Positions 48,216 to 57,492 of a stretch of 64,000 bases of DNA are shown in pieces. The notes beneath the pieces were generated by a model. That model did not search any database, had not been told where the DNA came from, and saw nothing but the letters and a program-made list of their open reading frames with translations. The stretch covers positions 32,006-96,005 of the forward strand of contig NZ_JAQMFS010000094.1 of NCBI RefSeq assembly GCF_028308085.1. Direction: 5' to 3'. This stretch comes from Gemella haemolysans (GTDB lineage: Bacteria > Bacillota > Bacilli > Staphylococcales > Gemellaceae). The position numbers and the translations under genes were made by a program. Within the stretch, counting starts at the first letter, position 1. Each line of letters opens with the position of its first letter.

Positions 48216-49247
48216 TTATTTTTTACTTATTGCTTTATTAAGTCTATTTAATAAAGCTTTATTCTCTTTTGTCTCTTCAATCGGTAGTATAAAAATCTCT
48301 TCTACCTCTTCTTCATCAAACTCCCTTAGAATATTATATAAATTTTTATTAGATTGTTCAACACTTTTCTCATTATCCGCTAAATATTTTACAGAAACAT
48401 TTAAAAAGTCAACTTCTGATTCCATTTCTTTATATGTAATAAAGCCAGTTTTTTTATCTCTTTCTTTTAAAATACTTATTAATTTCTCAAATGAATCATT
48501 AAACAACACTAATTCCGCTTCTGGAGAATAATGTCTATATTTCATTCCAGGGGCGATAGGAGTCTCATTTTTTGTTAGTATTTCTTCATTATATTTTACA
48601 CTACCTTCTCCTAGTACACCTTCTATATCTTCTTTTGTAATTTCTCCAGGACGTGCAATAACAAGAGGATATCTCGTACAATCAATAACTGTACTTTCCA
48701 AACCAATATCAGATTGCTCATCTTCGATTATTACATCAATTTTCCCATTCAAATCATGGTAAACATGTTCAAATTTTGTTGGAGATGGTTTACCACTTGT
48801 ATTAGCACTTGGTGCTGCTAATAAAACTTCAGTTTCCTTTAATATTTCTCGAGCAGTAATATTAGAAGGCATCCTAACAGCTAATGTATTTAATCCTGCA
48901 GTAACCTTTTTAGAAACGCCATTGTTATCTTTAGCATTTAAAATTAACGTCATAGGTCCTGGCCAAAAATTATTTATTAGTTTTTTTACATTTTCATCGT
49001 TATAATCGACTATGCTATCCAATTGGTTCATTTCATAAAAATGAACAATTAATGGATTGTCACTAGGGCGTCCTTTAGCTTCATATATTTTACTTACCGC
49101 TTCATCGTCCATAGCATTAGCACTAAGTCCATATACCGTTTCTGTTGGAATAGCTACTAACTTCCCATCTTTATAATATGTAGTTAATTTACTATATATT
49201 TCTTCTTTATTTTCACTTTTAGAAATATTAATTATTTCTGTTTCCAT
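48216..49247 (-). CDS. ywlC: L-threonylcarbamoyladenylate synthase (Sua5/YwlC type)
   Basis: 343 residues. The N-terminal YrdC domain (about 15-205) has IPTETVYGLSANAMDD, KGRPSDNPLIVH and AAPSANTSGKPSPT. The C-terminal Sua5 domain begins after the linker APGMKYRHYSPEAEL (near 230-244). It makes threonylcarbamoyl-AMP for the t6A modification of tRNA. It is placed between ecfT and gtrB in the run; the full-length (two-domain) form is the rule in Firmicutes. Confidence 0.92.
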   Translation of the reverse strand: METEIINISKSENKEEIYSKLTTYYKDGKLVAIPTETVYGLSANAMDDEAVSKIYEAKGRPSDNPLIVHFYEMNQLDSIVDYNDENVKKLINNFWPGPMTLILNAKDNNGVSKKVTAGLNTLAVRMPSNITAREILKETEVLLAAPSANTSGKPSPTKFEHVYHDLNGKIDVIIEDEQSDIGLESTVIDCTRYPLVIARPGEITKEDIEGVLGEGSVKYNEEILTKNETPIAPGMKYRHYSPEAELVLFNDSFEKLISILKERDKKTGFITYKEMESEVDFLNVSVKYLADNEKSVEQSNKNLYNILREFDEEEVEEIFILPIEETKENKALLNRLNKAISKK

Positions 49248-49272
49248 CCTATCTCCTTTCTTTGATTTAACA

Positions 49273-50058
49273 CTACAATATTATTAATATTGTAATGACT
49301 ATTATTAATATATAACTTAAATAATCTAGATTACTATATTTCAATACTTTATACTTACTTCTTATTCCAGTTGTGGAATACCCTCTTACTTCCATTGCAG
49401 TAGCAAGTTCATCAGCTCTTTTTAGAGTAGCTATAAATAAGGGGATTAATATTGGAATAAACTTTCTTACTTTCTGCGCTAGATTTCCCTCATTAAAATC
49501 TGAACCACGAGAAACCTGTGCATTTATTATTCTATTAGTTTCTTCTAATATAGTTGGAATAAATCTTAGTGAAATTGATAATACTAATGCAAAAGTTGAA
49601 ATTGGAATTCCTACTTTCTGTAAAAATCCAAGACTCTTTTCTATAGCATTAGTTATCTCAGTTGGTGAAGTAGTAGCCATAAAAACCACCATTATCATAA
49701 CAACTAAAATAAACCTAACAGTTATCAATGCTATTCCAAAAAGTGCTCCACTATAAATCTTCCAGCCCAACACCTCTAACAATACTTCACCTTTTTTATT
49801 AAAAACAAGATGAATAAAAGAAGTAAATATTATCAATACACTAATTGCTTTCACACTATTTATTAAAAATGCTAGACTTGTTTTCGATAATATCACTATC
49901 ATTATCAACATTAAAAACAAGATAGAAAACTCTAGAACATTATAAGCAATAAAGACATCTACTAAGTACAAAATTACAAAAAATATTTTCGCTCTAGGAT
50001 CTAGATTATGAATAATTGTATTCAATGGAATATATTTACTTATTAATGAATTATTCAT
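49273..50058 (-). CDS. ecfT: ECF transporter transmembrane subunit EcfT
   Basis: 261 residues, about six spans. Coupling motifs with the sequence xRG lie in AQVSRGSDF and TAMEVRGYS (near 185 and 225), where the two ATPases bind. It forms the energising module with EcfA1 and EcfA2 for several vitamin-specific S proteins. It overlaps ecfA2 by 8 bases. No S component is encoded in this window. Confidence 0.94.
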   Translation of the reverse strand: MNNSLISKYIPLNTIIHNLDPRAKIFFVILYLVDVFIAYNVLEFSILFLMLIMIVILSKTSLAFLINSVKAISVLIIFTSFIHLVFNKKGEVLLEVLGWKIYSGALFGIALITVRFILVVMIMVVFMATTSPTEITNAIEKSLGFLQKVGIPISTFALVLSISLRFIPTILEETNRIINAQVSRGSDFNEGNLAQKVRKFIPILIPLFIATLKRADELATAMEVRGYSTTGIRSKYKVLKYSNLDYLSYILIIVITILIIL

Positions 50059-50938
50059 TTACACTACTTCCTATCTTATTTTTTAAAGCACCTATTAAAT
50101 CTTCGTATTTCCTAGGAAATACATCTAGCTTAATATTATTTTCTTGCAGCTTATTATAAAATTTTAGTAATTCTGGTTGTTCCAGTGAATTTTCTTTAAG
50201 AAGCTGTTTATCTTCAAAAAGTTCCTCTACTGTTCCTTCAAAATTAATTCTTCCATTTTTCAAAACAAAAACTTTATCTGCATATTCTAATACATAGTTC
50301 ATATTATGAGATATAAGAATTATTGTCATATTAAGTTCGTCTTTAAGTTTTTTAACCATGGTCATGATTTCTTCACGACTCTTATAATCTAAAGCTACTG
50401 TTGGCTCATCTAATATCAATACTTTTGGTTCTAGAGCAAGTACTCCACATAGAGCGACTTTTCTCATCTCTCCACCAGAAAGTTCAAATGGTGATTTATC
50501 TAAGTAACTCTCATCTAATCCGACTAACTTTATTAATTCTTTAGCTTTAGAAATGGCTCTTTCTTCTGATATACCGTAGTTTAATGGTGCAAAGATAATA
50601 TCTTTTAATACACTTGTTTCAAATAATTGTTGCTCAGAAAATTGGAATAATACGGCAACATCTTGTCTTAATACTTTTAATTTTTTGGCCAGTTCACGCT
50701 TTTCTTTTTTACTTTTCGGATTAGTAATTAGTACATTATTTACCAATACTTCTCCTTGTGTAGGTAATAATAAACCATTAATATGCTCTATAAGAGTAGA
50801 TTTACCACTCCCAGTCTTACCTATTATAACTGTATAACTTCCTTTTTCTACGTTCAAGTTAATATCTTTCAATACTTCTCTTGCATAAGGGGTTTTATAA
50901 TTATAAGTATAGCTTACATTTTTTAAACTAATTTGCAT
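50051..50938 (-). CDS. ecfA2: ECF transporter ATP-binding subunit EcfA2
   Basis: 295 residues. Walker A GKTGSGKST (near 40-48), FQFSEQQLFETSVLKDI (an EcfA-type Q-loop), signature LSGGEMRK, and Walker B VLILDEPTVALD. It pairs with EcfA1 and contacts EcfT. It overlaps both neighbours by 8 and 16 bases. Confidence 0.94.
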   Translation of the reverse strand: MQISLKNVSYTYNYKTPYAREVLKDINLNVEKGSYTVIIGKTGSGKSTLIEHINGLLLPTQGEVLVNNVLITNPKSKKEKRELAKKLKVLRQDVAVLFQFSEQQLFETSVLKDIIFAPLNYGISEERAISKAKELIKLVGLDESYLDKSPFELSGGEMRKVALCGVLALEPKVLILDEPTVALDYKSREEIMTMVKKLKDELNMTIILISHNMNYVLEYADKVFVLKNGRINFEGTVEELFEDKQLLKENSLEQPELLKFYNKLQENNIKLDVFPRKYEDLIGALKNKIGSSVNE

Positions 50939-51744
50939 ATTTTTTTCACTACACTCTCCTCATCTTCTTCTATTTCAAATATATCTTGATTTAGGTAATT
51001 ATTTATATCTTTTTTTACTCTTTCTACAAAAGGAACTTCTAAACTATATTTTTCGAGTATTGTCGTATCAGAATATAATGTAGTATAGTCTCCATGATAA
51101 ACTATTTCTCCACCTTCTAATATAACAATATCATCCGAATAAATACTCTCTTCTGCATCATGAGTAATTGATATTATAGTTATTCCTTTTTCTCTATTAA
51201 TTTTTTTTATATACCCTAAAATGGACTTTCTTGCCTTTGGATCAAGCATACTCGTAGCCTCATCCAATATTAAAATCTCAGGCTTTAAAGCTAGTGAAGA
51301 TGCTATTGCAACCCGTTGTTTTTGCCCACCTGACAGTGATGACGGCTCATATTTTCTGTAGTCACTCATATCTACAATCTCTAAAACCTCATCTATTATT
51401 TTATCCATATCTTCTTGTGGTATATTCCTGTTTTCAAGCCCAAAAGCAATGTCTTCTTCTACAGTAGAACCTACAAATTGGTTGTCAGGATTTTGAAATA
51501 CTATAGCTATTTTATTTTTTATATCATCATAAATTTCTTTACTGTATTCTTCATTATTAAATAGAACCTTCCCAGAAGTTGCTAGATTCTGACCGTAAAT
51601 CAACTTCATTAACGTTGATTTTCCACTTCCATTTTTTCCTAAGACACTTAGCCAATGCCCTTCTTTTATTTCTAAATTTATATTTGATAATGCAGTCTTT
51701 TTAGAACTAGAATACTGAAAAAAAACATCTTCAAATTTTATCAT
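50923..51744 (-). CDS. ecfA1: ECF transporter ATP-binding subunit EcfA1
   Basis: 273 residues. Walker A GKNGSGKST (near 36-44), Q-loop FQNPDNQFVGSTVEEDI, signature LSGGQKQR, Walker B EILILDEATSMLD. A C-terminal extension carries an acidic patch (EIEEDEESV). It is the first ecf gene of the run, about 100 bases after truA; promoter activity in that gap cannot be excluded. Confidence 0.94.
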   Translation of the reverse strand: MIKFEDVFFQYSSSKKTALSNINLEIKEGHWLSVLGKNGSGKSTLMKLIYGQNLATSGKVLFNNEEYSKEIYDDIKNKIAIVFQNPDNQFVGSTVEEDIAFGLENRNIPQEDMDKIIDEVLEIVDMSDYRKYEPSSLSGGQKQRVAIASSLALKPEILILDEATSMLDPKARKSILGYIKKINREKGITIISITHDAEESIYSDDIVILEGGEIVYHGDYTTLYSDTTILEKYSLEVPFVERVKKDINNYLNQDIFEIEEDEESVVKKICKLV

Positions 51745-51844
51745 TTTATTACCTAATTTTCTATAGAATATCTTTTTATTATACCAAATATCACGATTTT
51801 TCTCAATCTAAACAAGAATTCATCCTTAAATATATTAATATAAA

Positions 51845-52642
51845 TTATTTATTACAATAACTCTGTAAACTATTTTTAATAAACTCATTTACCTTATCAT
51901 CATCATATACTACCTCTTTTAGGTATAATCCTGCAGCATCTGCCTTAGGACCAGCAAATTGACGTTCTTTTTTATCTAATATTTCTTTTATATAGTCCGC
52001 TTCATATTTACCAGCAGCTACATTTTGTATAGTTCCAATAATTATCCTAACCATATTATATAAGAAACCATTCCCTGTAATTTCAAAGTTTACAATGTTA
52101 GGGTTAATCGGATCTTTTTCCATAGTTAAACTATATATCGTCCTAACCTTATCCTCAACACTAGAGTTTTTCGAACAAAATGATGAAAAGTCGTGTTCTC
52201 CTATAAAATACTTCAGTGCCTCTTGAGCCTTTTCAAAATTAAAATCAAAACTATGTTTACCTACATAATTTAATAAAAATGGATCAACTTCTCTTCCGAT
52301 GTATAATTTATAATAATATGTTTTTTGTGTACTATTATATCTAACATGGAAATCCTCTGAAACTGTCGTTGCTCCCACTATTCTAATATCTTTTGGAATA
52401 GTAGCATTTAAAGCCTTAACCCAGGCAACATCTGGAATATTTAAATCAGTATCAAAATGTAATACCTGCCCATAGGCATGAACACCACTGTCCGTTCTTC
52501 CACTCATATAAAGTCGCACATCTTTTTTATTAATTTTCTTTAAACTCTTCTCAATTTCTTCTTGAATTGTATTATTATTTGGTTGTATTTGAAATCCATG
52601 GTAATTGCTACCATCATATCTACAAAGTAAAGCTATTCTCAC
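51845..52642 (-). CDS. truA: tRNA pseudouridine(38-40) synthase
   Basis: 265 residues. The catalytic Asp is in MSGRTDSGVHAYGQVLHF (near 47-64, Asp in GRTDSGV). The start MRIALLCRYDGSNYHGFQIQ in part (YDGSNYHGFQ) and the C-terminal FAGPKADAAGLYL confirm the family. It modifies the anticodon arm of tRNAs. In Bacillus truA follows the ecf genes; here it precedes them. Confidence 0.95.
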   Translation of the reverse strand: MRIALLCRYDGSNYHGFQIQPNNNTIQEEIEKSLKKINKKDVRLYMSGRTDSGVHAYGQVLHFDTDLNIPDVAWVKALNATIPKDIRIVGATTVSEDFHVRYNSTQKTYYYKLYIGREVDPFLLNYVGKHSFDFNFEKAQEALKYFIGEHDFSSFCSKNSSVEDKVRTIYSLTMEKDPINPNIVNFEITGNGFLYNMVRIIIGTIQNVAAGKYEADYIKEILDKKERQFAGPKADAAGLYLKEVVYDDDKVNEFIKNSLQSYCNK

Positions 52643-52666
52643 TTTTATCTCCTACATCTTTTATTT

Positions 52667-53356
52667 TTAATATTTTTTTGCCTCTTCTTCTATCATCCAA
52701 AAATGAATACCTCCGGTTGAATCATACCATCGATCTTCATTGAAATTTCCTGCATAAACCCACTCTCCAAGTTTATAACAAAAGTCCTCAGCAACAGTTG
52801 ACCATGCTTCGTCATAAAAAATAGTACCTTCAAAATTTTTTATTTCTAATACCTTAGCCTTATCACATCTGCAACAGTTTCTAGTTGAAGATACTCTTTT
52901 TGAATCACTTGGTATCAAAAGCTTTATAATTCTATTATTAAGTCCTTTTTTATAAGCAATAAACGCTCCTTGTTCAGGACAATATAATTTAAAATACTCC
53001 GTTTTATTATCAAAAATAATATTTTTTAAATTTGCACCTTCTAAAACAGCTGCATATAACTTGGCACCCTTAATATTGGCATTTTGTAAATTCACCCTTC
53101 TCATCGATGCTTTTTTTAGATTCGAATTAACAAAAAGAGCATTTTTCATATTACAATCATCTAGAAGACAATTTTCTAGATTACTATCTGTAAAATCTAC
53201 ATTACTAAAATCTACATTGATAAAATTTGAAGAAGAAAAATCTAATCTCGATAAATTAAACCCTTTTAAATTCATATCTTCAAAAATCAAGTCATTAAAA
53301 TTCTTTTCCCCGTGTTTTAATCGTTCACTAAATTCCTCATACGAAATTTTTTTCAT
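52667..53356 (-). CDS. Pentapeptide-repeat protein with DUF5758-like C-terminus
   Basis: 229 residues. About ten pentapeptide units (A/N, D/L pattern, for example NLENCLLDDCNMKNALFVNS) cover about 20-118. The C-terminal part (about 119-229) has CPEQGAFIAYKK and STRNCCRCDKAKVLEI, resembling the DUF5758 domain found after pentapeptide repeats; the CxRC pair may bind metal. Such proteins form a beta-helix; the function is unknown. It is first in the run toward truA, 24 bases from it. Confidence 0.8.
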   Translation of the reverse strand: MKKISYEEFSERLKHGEKNFNDLIFEDMNLKGFNLSRLDFSSSNFINVDFSNVDFTDSNLENCLLDDCNMKNALFVNSNLKKASMRRVNLQNANIKGAKLYAAVLEGANLKNIIFDNKTEYFKLYCPEQGAFIAYKKGLNNRIIKLLIPSDSKRVSSTRNCCRCDKAKVLEIKNFEGTIFYDEAWSTVAEDFCYKLGEWVYAGNFNEDRWYDSTGGIHFWMIEEEAKKY

Positions 53357-53435
53357 ATATTAACACCTCTATATGATATTATAGCATATACAGTGACTTT
53401 CTATAAATTTTATCTGAATAAAATATTTTAAAAAA

Positions 53436-53481
53436 ATACCGATTCAAAAATTAGATTCTCTTCTAACTTTTAAGTCGGTAT
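53436..53481 (-). terminator. Terminator of PAP2-ugtP
   Basis: Minus-strand arms ATACCGACTTAAAA / TTTTGAATCGGTAT with small bulges, then TTTTTTTAAAA. It lies after ugtP and upstream of the pentapeptide gene. Confidence 0.85.
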
Positions 53482-53512
53482 CTAAATATTTATAATTATC
53501 TAAAATATAATT

Positions 53513-54607
53513 TTATATTGAGTCTAAATAACTCATTATATCTTCACATATATTGTAACTAGCCTTGGGTAAATAATTCCCCCTCATATTGGACTTCATT
53601 TTTTCAATGTTATCTTTCGATAATAATTGTTCTACATATTTCAGTACTTCCTCTTGATTTTTAGCAATTTTGGCCATATTATGTTTCTTGAAGTATCTAG
53701 CATTCTCCATCTCCTGACCTGGTACTGGATTAAAAAGAATTAATAGAATATTACTCGCTAACGCTTCAGATATAGTTACTCCCCCAGCCTTTGTTATAAG
53801 TACACTAGAAGATTTCATCCACTCACACATATTCTCTGTATATCCAAAAATCTTAACATCTTTATCTCTACTGTATTTATAATCTAACTCGTTTTTCAAC
53901 TTCTTATTTTTACCACAAATTACTACTACTTGAACATCGTTACTTTTCTTTTTCAATTGCTCGATAAGCATTGCAAAGTCAGTAGATACCCCGAAAGCTC
54001 CGGCAGATAATAAAACTGTATTTTTTGTAGTACTTAGACCGTTATCTTTTAACCAACTATCAACATCAAGAATATCATCAAATTTTTCTGCAATCGGTAT
54101 ACCAAATTTTTTAATCTTGTTTTTTTCTACCCCTAATTTCAACAACTCTTTTTCAGTATCATTAGTCGCAACGTAGTATCGAAACGCTCCTTTTGTTAGC
54201 CAACTTTTATGAAAATGATAATCTGTTATTATATTTACTATTGGTATCTTTTTATTTTTTAACAGAGATAATGCTGGTGTCGGAAATGTAGATATAATAA
54301 TGTCTGGTTTAACTTCTTTCATTAATCTTTTTAAATACTCATAACTAAAATACCTGTAGACAGAGATATCACTTTGATTCCTACCAGCATAATATAAATA
54401 GCCATAGATATCTCTAAAATACGAAAAGCTATATAGATACAACTTTTTCAAAACAGGCGTTAAATTCGGATGTGCCTGTAAAAATAAATCAGACTCTATT
54501 ACTGTCACTTTATCACCATAGTACTTTTCAAATATTTCTCTAACGTTTTTTGAAACTTGCAGATGCCCGTTCCCAAATGAGCCTGTTATCAATAAGATTC
54601 TCTTCAT
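53513..54607 (-). CDS. ugtP: Processive diacylglycerol beta-glucosyltransferase-like (UgtP/MGDG-synthase type)
   Basis: 364 residues, GT-B fold. The N-terminal MGDG-synthase-type domain begins ILLITGSFGNGHLQVS (near 4-19). The middle has PDIIISTFPTPALSLL and ITDYHFHKSW; the C-terminal donor site has FGYTENM and ITKAGGVTISEALASN (near 270-285). It is predicted to make the glucosyl-diacylglycerol anchor of lipoteichoic acid at the membrane's inner face. It lies 11 bases after a PAP2 gene. Confidence 0.78.
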   Translation of the reverse strand: MKRILLITGSFGNGHLQVSKNVREIFEKYYGDKVTVIESDLFLQAHPNLTPVLKKLYLYSFSYFRDIYGYLYYAGRNQSDISVYRYFSYEYLKRLMKEVKPDIIISTFPTPALSLLKNKKIPIVNIITDYHFHKSWLTKGAFRYYVATNDTEKELLKLGVEKNKIKKFGIPIAEKFDDILDVDSWLKDNGLSTTKNTVLLSAGAFGVSTDFAMLIEQLKKKSNDVQVVVICGKNKKLKNELDYKYSRDKDVKIFGYTENMCEWMKSSSVLITKAGGVTISEALASNILLILFNPVPGQEMENARYFKKHNMAKIAKNQEEVLKYVEQLLSKDNIEKMKSNMRGNYLPKASYNICEDIMSYLDSI

Positions 54608-54618
54608 ACTGTTTCACC

Positions 54619-55221
54619 TTACTTCCTACTATAATAAATTAGATTGTAAATTAGAACTATTGCACTCCCTAAAGATACCCCCGCTATCGTATCAGTTGGA
54701 TAATGAACTCCTAAATAAATTCTAGAGCTTACTATAAATAAAATTCCAACTGTAGCTACAAGAATTGGAGTATATGTAGTTTTCTTCATCAATTTTATAG
54801 ATATTAAAGCTATCGATAAATATAATATTGTGGCTGAAGTTGAATGTCCACTAGGAAAACTTAAACTATTCAACTCTACTAATCGATGAATATTTGGACG
54901 TGGACGATTAAATATTGTTTTAATAAAATCCATCACTATACCGCATGTTCCCATTGTAAGAGTTAAAAATAAAGCCTCTCTTTTAAACTTCCTTGCGAAT
55001 AATATTATAACTATCATAACTGTTATTATTGCACTTTGTTTCATATCTGCTATATTGGTCATATTTAAATATATACTAGTAAGTACTGAATTCTCTAATC
55101 CTTGAATAAAATTAATAATTGCATTATCTAAAGGTTTTAAGAAACTATTATACCCACTAGCCATTAAGATAAATATTCCAATAAAAAATATAACTAAGTT
55201 CACCTGTTTTCTTTTTGTCAT
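54619..55221 (-). CDS. PAP2-type membrane phosphatase
   Basis: 200 residues, six spans. Motifs: KTIFNRPRP (near 89-97), SFPSGHSTSA (near 108), and SRIYLGVHYPTDTIAG (near 160-175). Relatives are lipid phosphatases or undecaprenyl-diphosphate phosphatases. It is in an operon with the glycolipid synthase, so a role in phosphatidate or carrier-lipid turnover is reasonable. A second PAP2 lies at 28640-29254. Confidence 0.87.
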   Translation of the reverse strand: MTKRKQVNLVIFFIGIFILMASGYNSFLKPLDNAIINFIQGLENSVLTSIYLNMTNIADMKQSAIITVMIVIILFARKFKREALFLTLTMGTCGIVMDFIKTIFNRPRPNIHRLVELNSLSFPSGHSTSATILYLSIALISIKLMKKTTYTPILVATVGILFIVSSRIYLGVHYPTDTIAGVSLGSAIVLIYNLIYYSRK

Positions 55222-55584
55222 TTGATCTCCTATGAAATTACTTACTTTATAATTCCTATAATAATACCATAATTTAATACATATAGATAGTAAAATAAAA
55301 TTCTCTCTTTCTCTTAAACTCTATAAAATTCATTTCGAATTTCCACGTGACCACAATCCACTAATAACGTTCTCCTCAAAATTTTAAAATTAATGTGTTT
55401 CCGTTAACTATTTCAACATTAATATTATGCTATAATTTATTACTCTTTTTCTATAACTCTATCAAATTTGACTACATTTAATTTTTAAAAATCCACCCTA
55501 ATTCCCCTTAGATATTACTTGAAATTTCGCATTTTATCATTTATAATTATTAGGTTAACGAAATAAATATAAACAGGAGAATTT
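55222..55584. promoter_or_regulatory. Divergent intergenic region; sigma-A promoter for the serine hydrolase
   Basis: The plus strand has -35 TTGAAA (55519-55524), 17-base spacer, -10 TATAAT (55542-55547), then AGGAG before ATG 55585. The rest is AT-rich with no gene. A start for the minus-strand PAP2 operon should be here but is not clear. Confidence 0.6.
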
Positions 55585-56676
55585 ATGTCGAAGGAACCTA
55601 TGTCGAAAATTAAAAAAATTATAATATTATTATCTTCTCTATTTTTAATATCCATAGCTGCTCTTTATTATTTAAATAAAAAGCATATTGTAAATTTAAA
55701 TAATATAATATCTTATTGGCATGCTAATAAAACAGATAATACAAACGAACAAGCTAATGCTGAACAAAATGATAATAAAGACGAAGCAAAAGAACCAGAG
55801 AAAAAAGTTAAATCTTTAGAAGAAAAACAAGCTACGATGGCTGCTGATGCGGCAACTATAAAATCACTAGGTTTAAATTTTGATTATGTAAATATGACTC
55901 TACCTGAAGTTGTCCAAGCTTACCTAAAAGCAAATGGAATTAAAAATTCTCAAGTAGCTTTCTCATATAAAAACTTAAACACTGGGGAACTAATAGAAAT
56001 GAATGAGACTCAACCAATGACTGCTGGTTCAACTTACAAACTTCCACTTAATATGATAATTGTCGATGATTTTGATAAATATAATTTATCAATGACCAAA
56101 CGATATGATATAACTAAAACAGAGTATGAATATATCGGAGAGCACGATGCATATGTTAGAGCTTTTAATGGGGCTATGACTATTCCAGAAATGCAACAGT
56201 ATTCATTAGTTTATTCAGAAAATACTCCAGCATATGCTCTTGGTGACCGCTTAGGCGGTATGAGTGAAGTATATAAAATGTATAATAGATACGGAGAGTC
56301 TAAAGGAGAACTAAAAACTTTCAGTACTGATAACAAAACTACAACTAATTATTACATCCAAGTTCTTCAACATCTATGGGATGGTAAAGAAAAATATAAG
56401 GATCTTCGTCGATATATTGGAGAATCATTCCCAGGTGAATACTATAAACGATATTTACCAAATCTCCAAATTGAACAAAAACCAGGTTATGTTAATGATG
56501 CACTAAACGTTGATGCAATAGTTTATGAAAAAACACCTTATATTATTGCTCTATATACGGCTGGTTTAGGTGGAACAACTCCTGCTACCCAAGAAATTAA
56601 TCTTGTTGGTTTAAACCAAATTGGACAACTTTCATATGTTATAAACGAATGGCACCGTGTTAATATGAATATGTAA
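55585..56676 (+). CDS. Serine hydrolase, class A beta-lactamase-like
   Basis: 363 residues. N-terminal membrane anchor (about 10-28), then a charged low-complexity linker (Asn, Glu and Lys rich, 45-75), then a beta-lactamase/transpeptidase-like domain. The SxxK motif is STYK (near residue 150), SEN is in LVYSENTPAYA (near 212), and KPG in EQKPGYV replaces KTG. Its position outside the cell suggests a wall or ester substrate. True beta-lactamase action is uncertain because the Glu166-type motif is not obvious. Confidence 0.78.
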   Translation: MSKEPMSKIKKIIILLSSLFLISIAALYYLNKKHIVNLNNIISYWHANKTDNTNEQANAEQNDNKDEAKEPEKKVKSLEEKQATMAADAATIKSLGLNFDYVNMTLPEVVQAYLKANGIKNSQVAFSYKNLNTGELIEMNETQPMTAGSTYKLPLNMIIVDDFDKYNLSMTKRYDITKTEYEYIGEHDAYVRAFNGAMTIPEMQQYSLVYSENTPAYALGDRLGGMSEVYKMYNRYGESKGELKTFSTDNKTTTNYYIQVLQHLWDGKEKYKDLRRYIGESFPGEYYKRYLPNLQIEQKPGYVNDALNVDAIVYEKTPYIIALYTAGLGGTTPATQEINLVGLNQIGQLSYVINEWHRVNMNM

Positions 56677-56707
56677 TCAAATAATATTTAATGCTAATTA
56701 ATTATCT

Positions 56708-56744
56708 AGAATTGGCCAGAAATAAAAATTTCTGAGCCAATTCT
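56708..56744 (+). terminator. Terminator of the serine hydrolase gene
   Basis: Arms AGAATTGGC / GCCAATTCT plus inner AGAAA / TTTCT, followed by TTTTTATTT. Confidence 0.9.
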
Positions 56745-56757
56745 TTTTATTTATACT

Positions 56758-56786
56758 TTGACAAATTCTATTTTTTAATTTATAAT
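56758..56786 (+). promoter_or_regulatory. Consensus promoter of the SOS-like cassette
   Basis: Perfect -35 TTGACA (56758-56763), 17-base spacer, perfect -10 TATAAT (56781-56786). The -10 forms the left end of the 38-bp palindrome at 56781-56818, so a bound repressor would block the polymerase. Confidence 0.9.
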
Positions 56787-56818
56787 ATTTGTAAAGTTAT
56801 AACTTTACAAATATTATA
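56781..56818. promoter_or_regulatory. Perfect 38-bp palindrome, operator of the HdiR/LexA-like repressor
   Basis: Bases 56781-56818 are identical to their own reverse complement: 18-bp arms TATAATATTTGTAAAGTT / AACTTTACAAATATTATA around a central AT. It covers the -10 box and the start of transcription and ends 13 bases before the ATG of the HTH/S24 gene. This is the expected place for an autorepressor site. Confidence 0.85.
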
Positions 56819-56831
56819 AACGGAGGTAGTT

Positions 56832-57488
56832 ATGTTTTGCAATAATAGATTAAAATCTTTGCGTACTAAAAGAAAAGTTTCTCAAACTGCAGTAGCTGAA
56901 TATCTTGGTGTTACTCGTGCTGCCTACAATAGTTGGGAAAAAGGTAAATATGTTCCTAATAAGAAAAATTTAGAAGAACTAGCTCTTTATTTCAATGTAG
57001 AAACTACCTATTTTGAATCAGAATACGAAATAGTTAATAAATATCTACAGTTAAACGATATAAATCAAAAGAAACTTTTGACTATAGCGAATAAACTATA
57101 TATTTCTCAATTACATAAATATCAAGTTCACGCAAAATTATCAGCTGGACTAGGAAATTTCTACTATGAAAACTATGATTTCGATACAGTTTATTTTGAT
57201 AAAGATATCCCTTATGATATAGCTTCATGGATTGATGGGGATTCTATGGAACCTAAATACCATAGCGGAAATGTCGCCCTAATTAAGAAAACTGGGTATG
57301 ATTTTGACGGATTAGTTTACGCTGTAGTCTACAATGAAGAAACATACATAAAAAAAGTTTATTTGGAGGGCAATATTGTTCGCTTAGTTTCTATCAACGA
57401 TAGTTATAAAGACATAATGGCTCCTATAGAAGAAGTACATATTGTAGGAATAGTCACAGATTCGTTCAAACCAATAACAGAGGTGTAA
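56832..57488 (+). CDS. HTH/S24 self-cleaving repressor (HdiR/LexA-like)
   Basis: 218 residues. An N-terminal Cro/CI-type HTH (about 6-60, VSQTAVAEYLGVTRAAYNSW) is joined to a C-terminal S24 peptidase domain. The expected cleavage site is Ala105-Gly106 in KLSAGLG; the catalytic Ser is Ser138 in DGDSMEP, and the general-base Lys is in YIKKVY (174 or 175). This layout matches HdiR of lactic cocci and LexA: RecA-DNA filaments trigger self-cleavage. It heads the polymerase cassette and should repress it through the palindrome. Confidence 0.9.
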   Translation: MFCNNRLKSLRTKRKVSQTAVAEYLGVTRAAYNSWEKGKYVPNKKNLEELALYFNVETTYFESEYEIVNKYLQLNDINQKKLLTIANKLYISQLHKYQVHAKLSAGLGNFYYENYDFDTVYFDKDIPYDIASWIDGDSMEPKYHSGNVALIKKTGYDFDGLVYAVVYNEETYIKKVYLEGNIVRLVSINDSYKDIMAPIEEVHIVGIVTDSFKPITEV

Positions 57489-57492
57489 ATCC

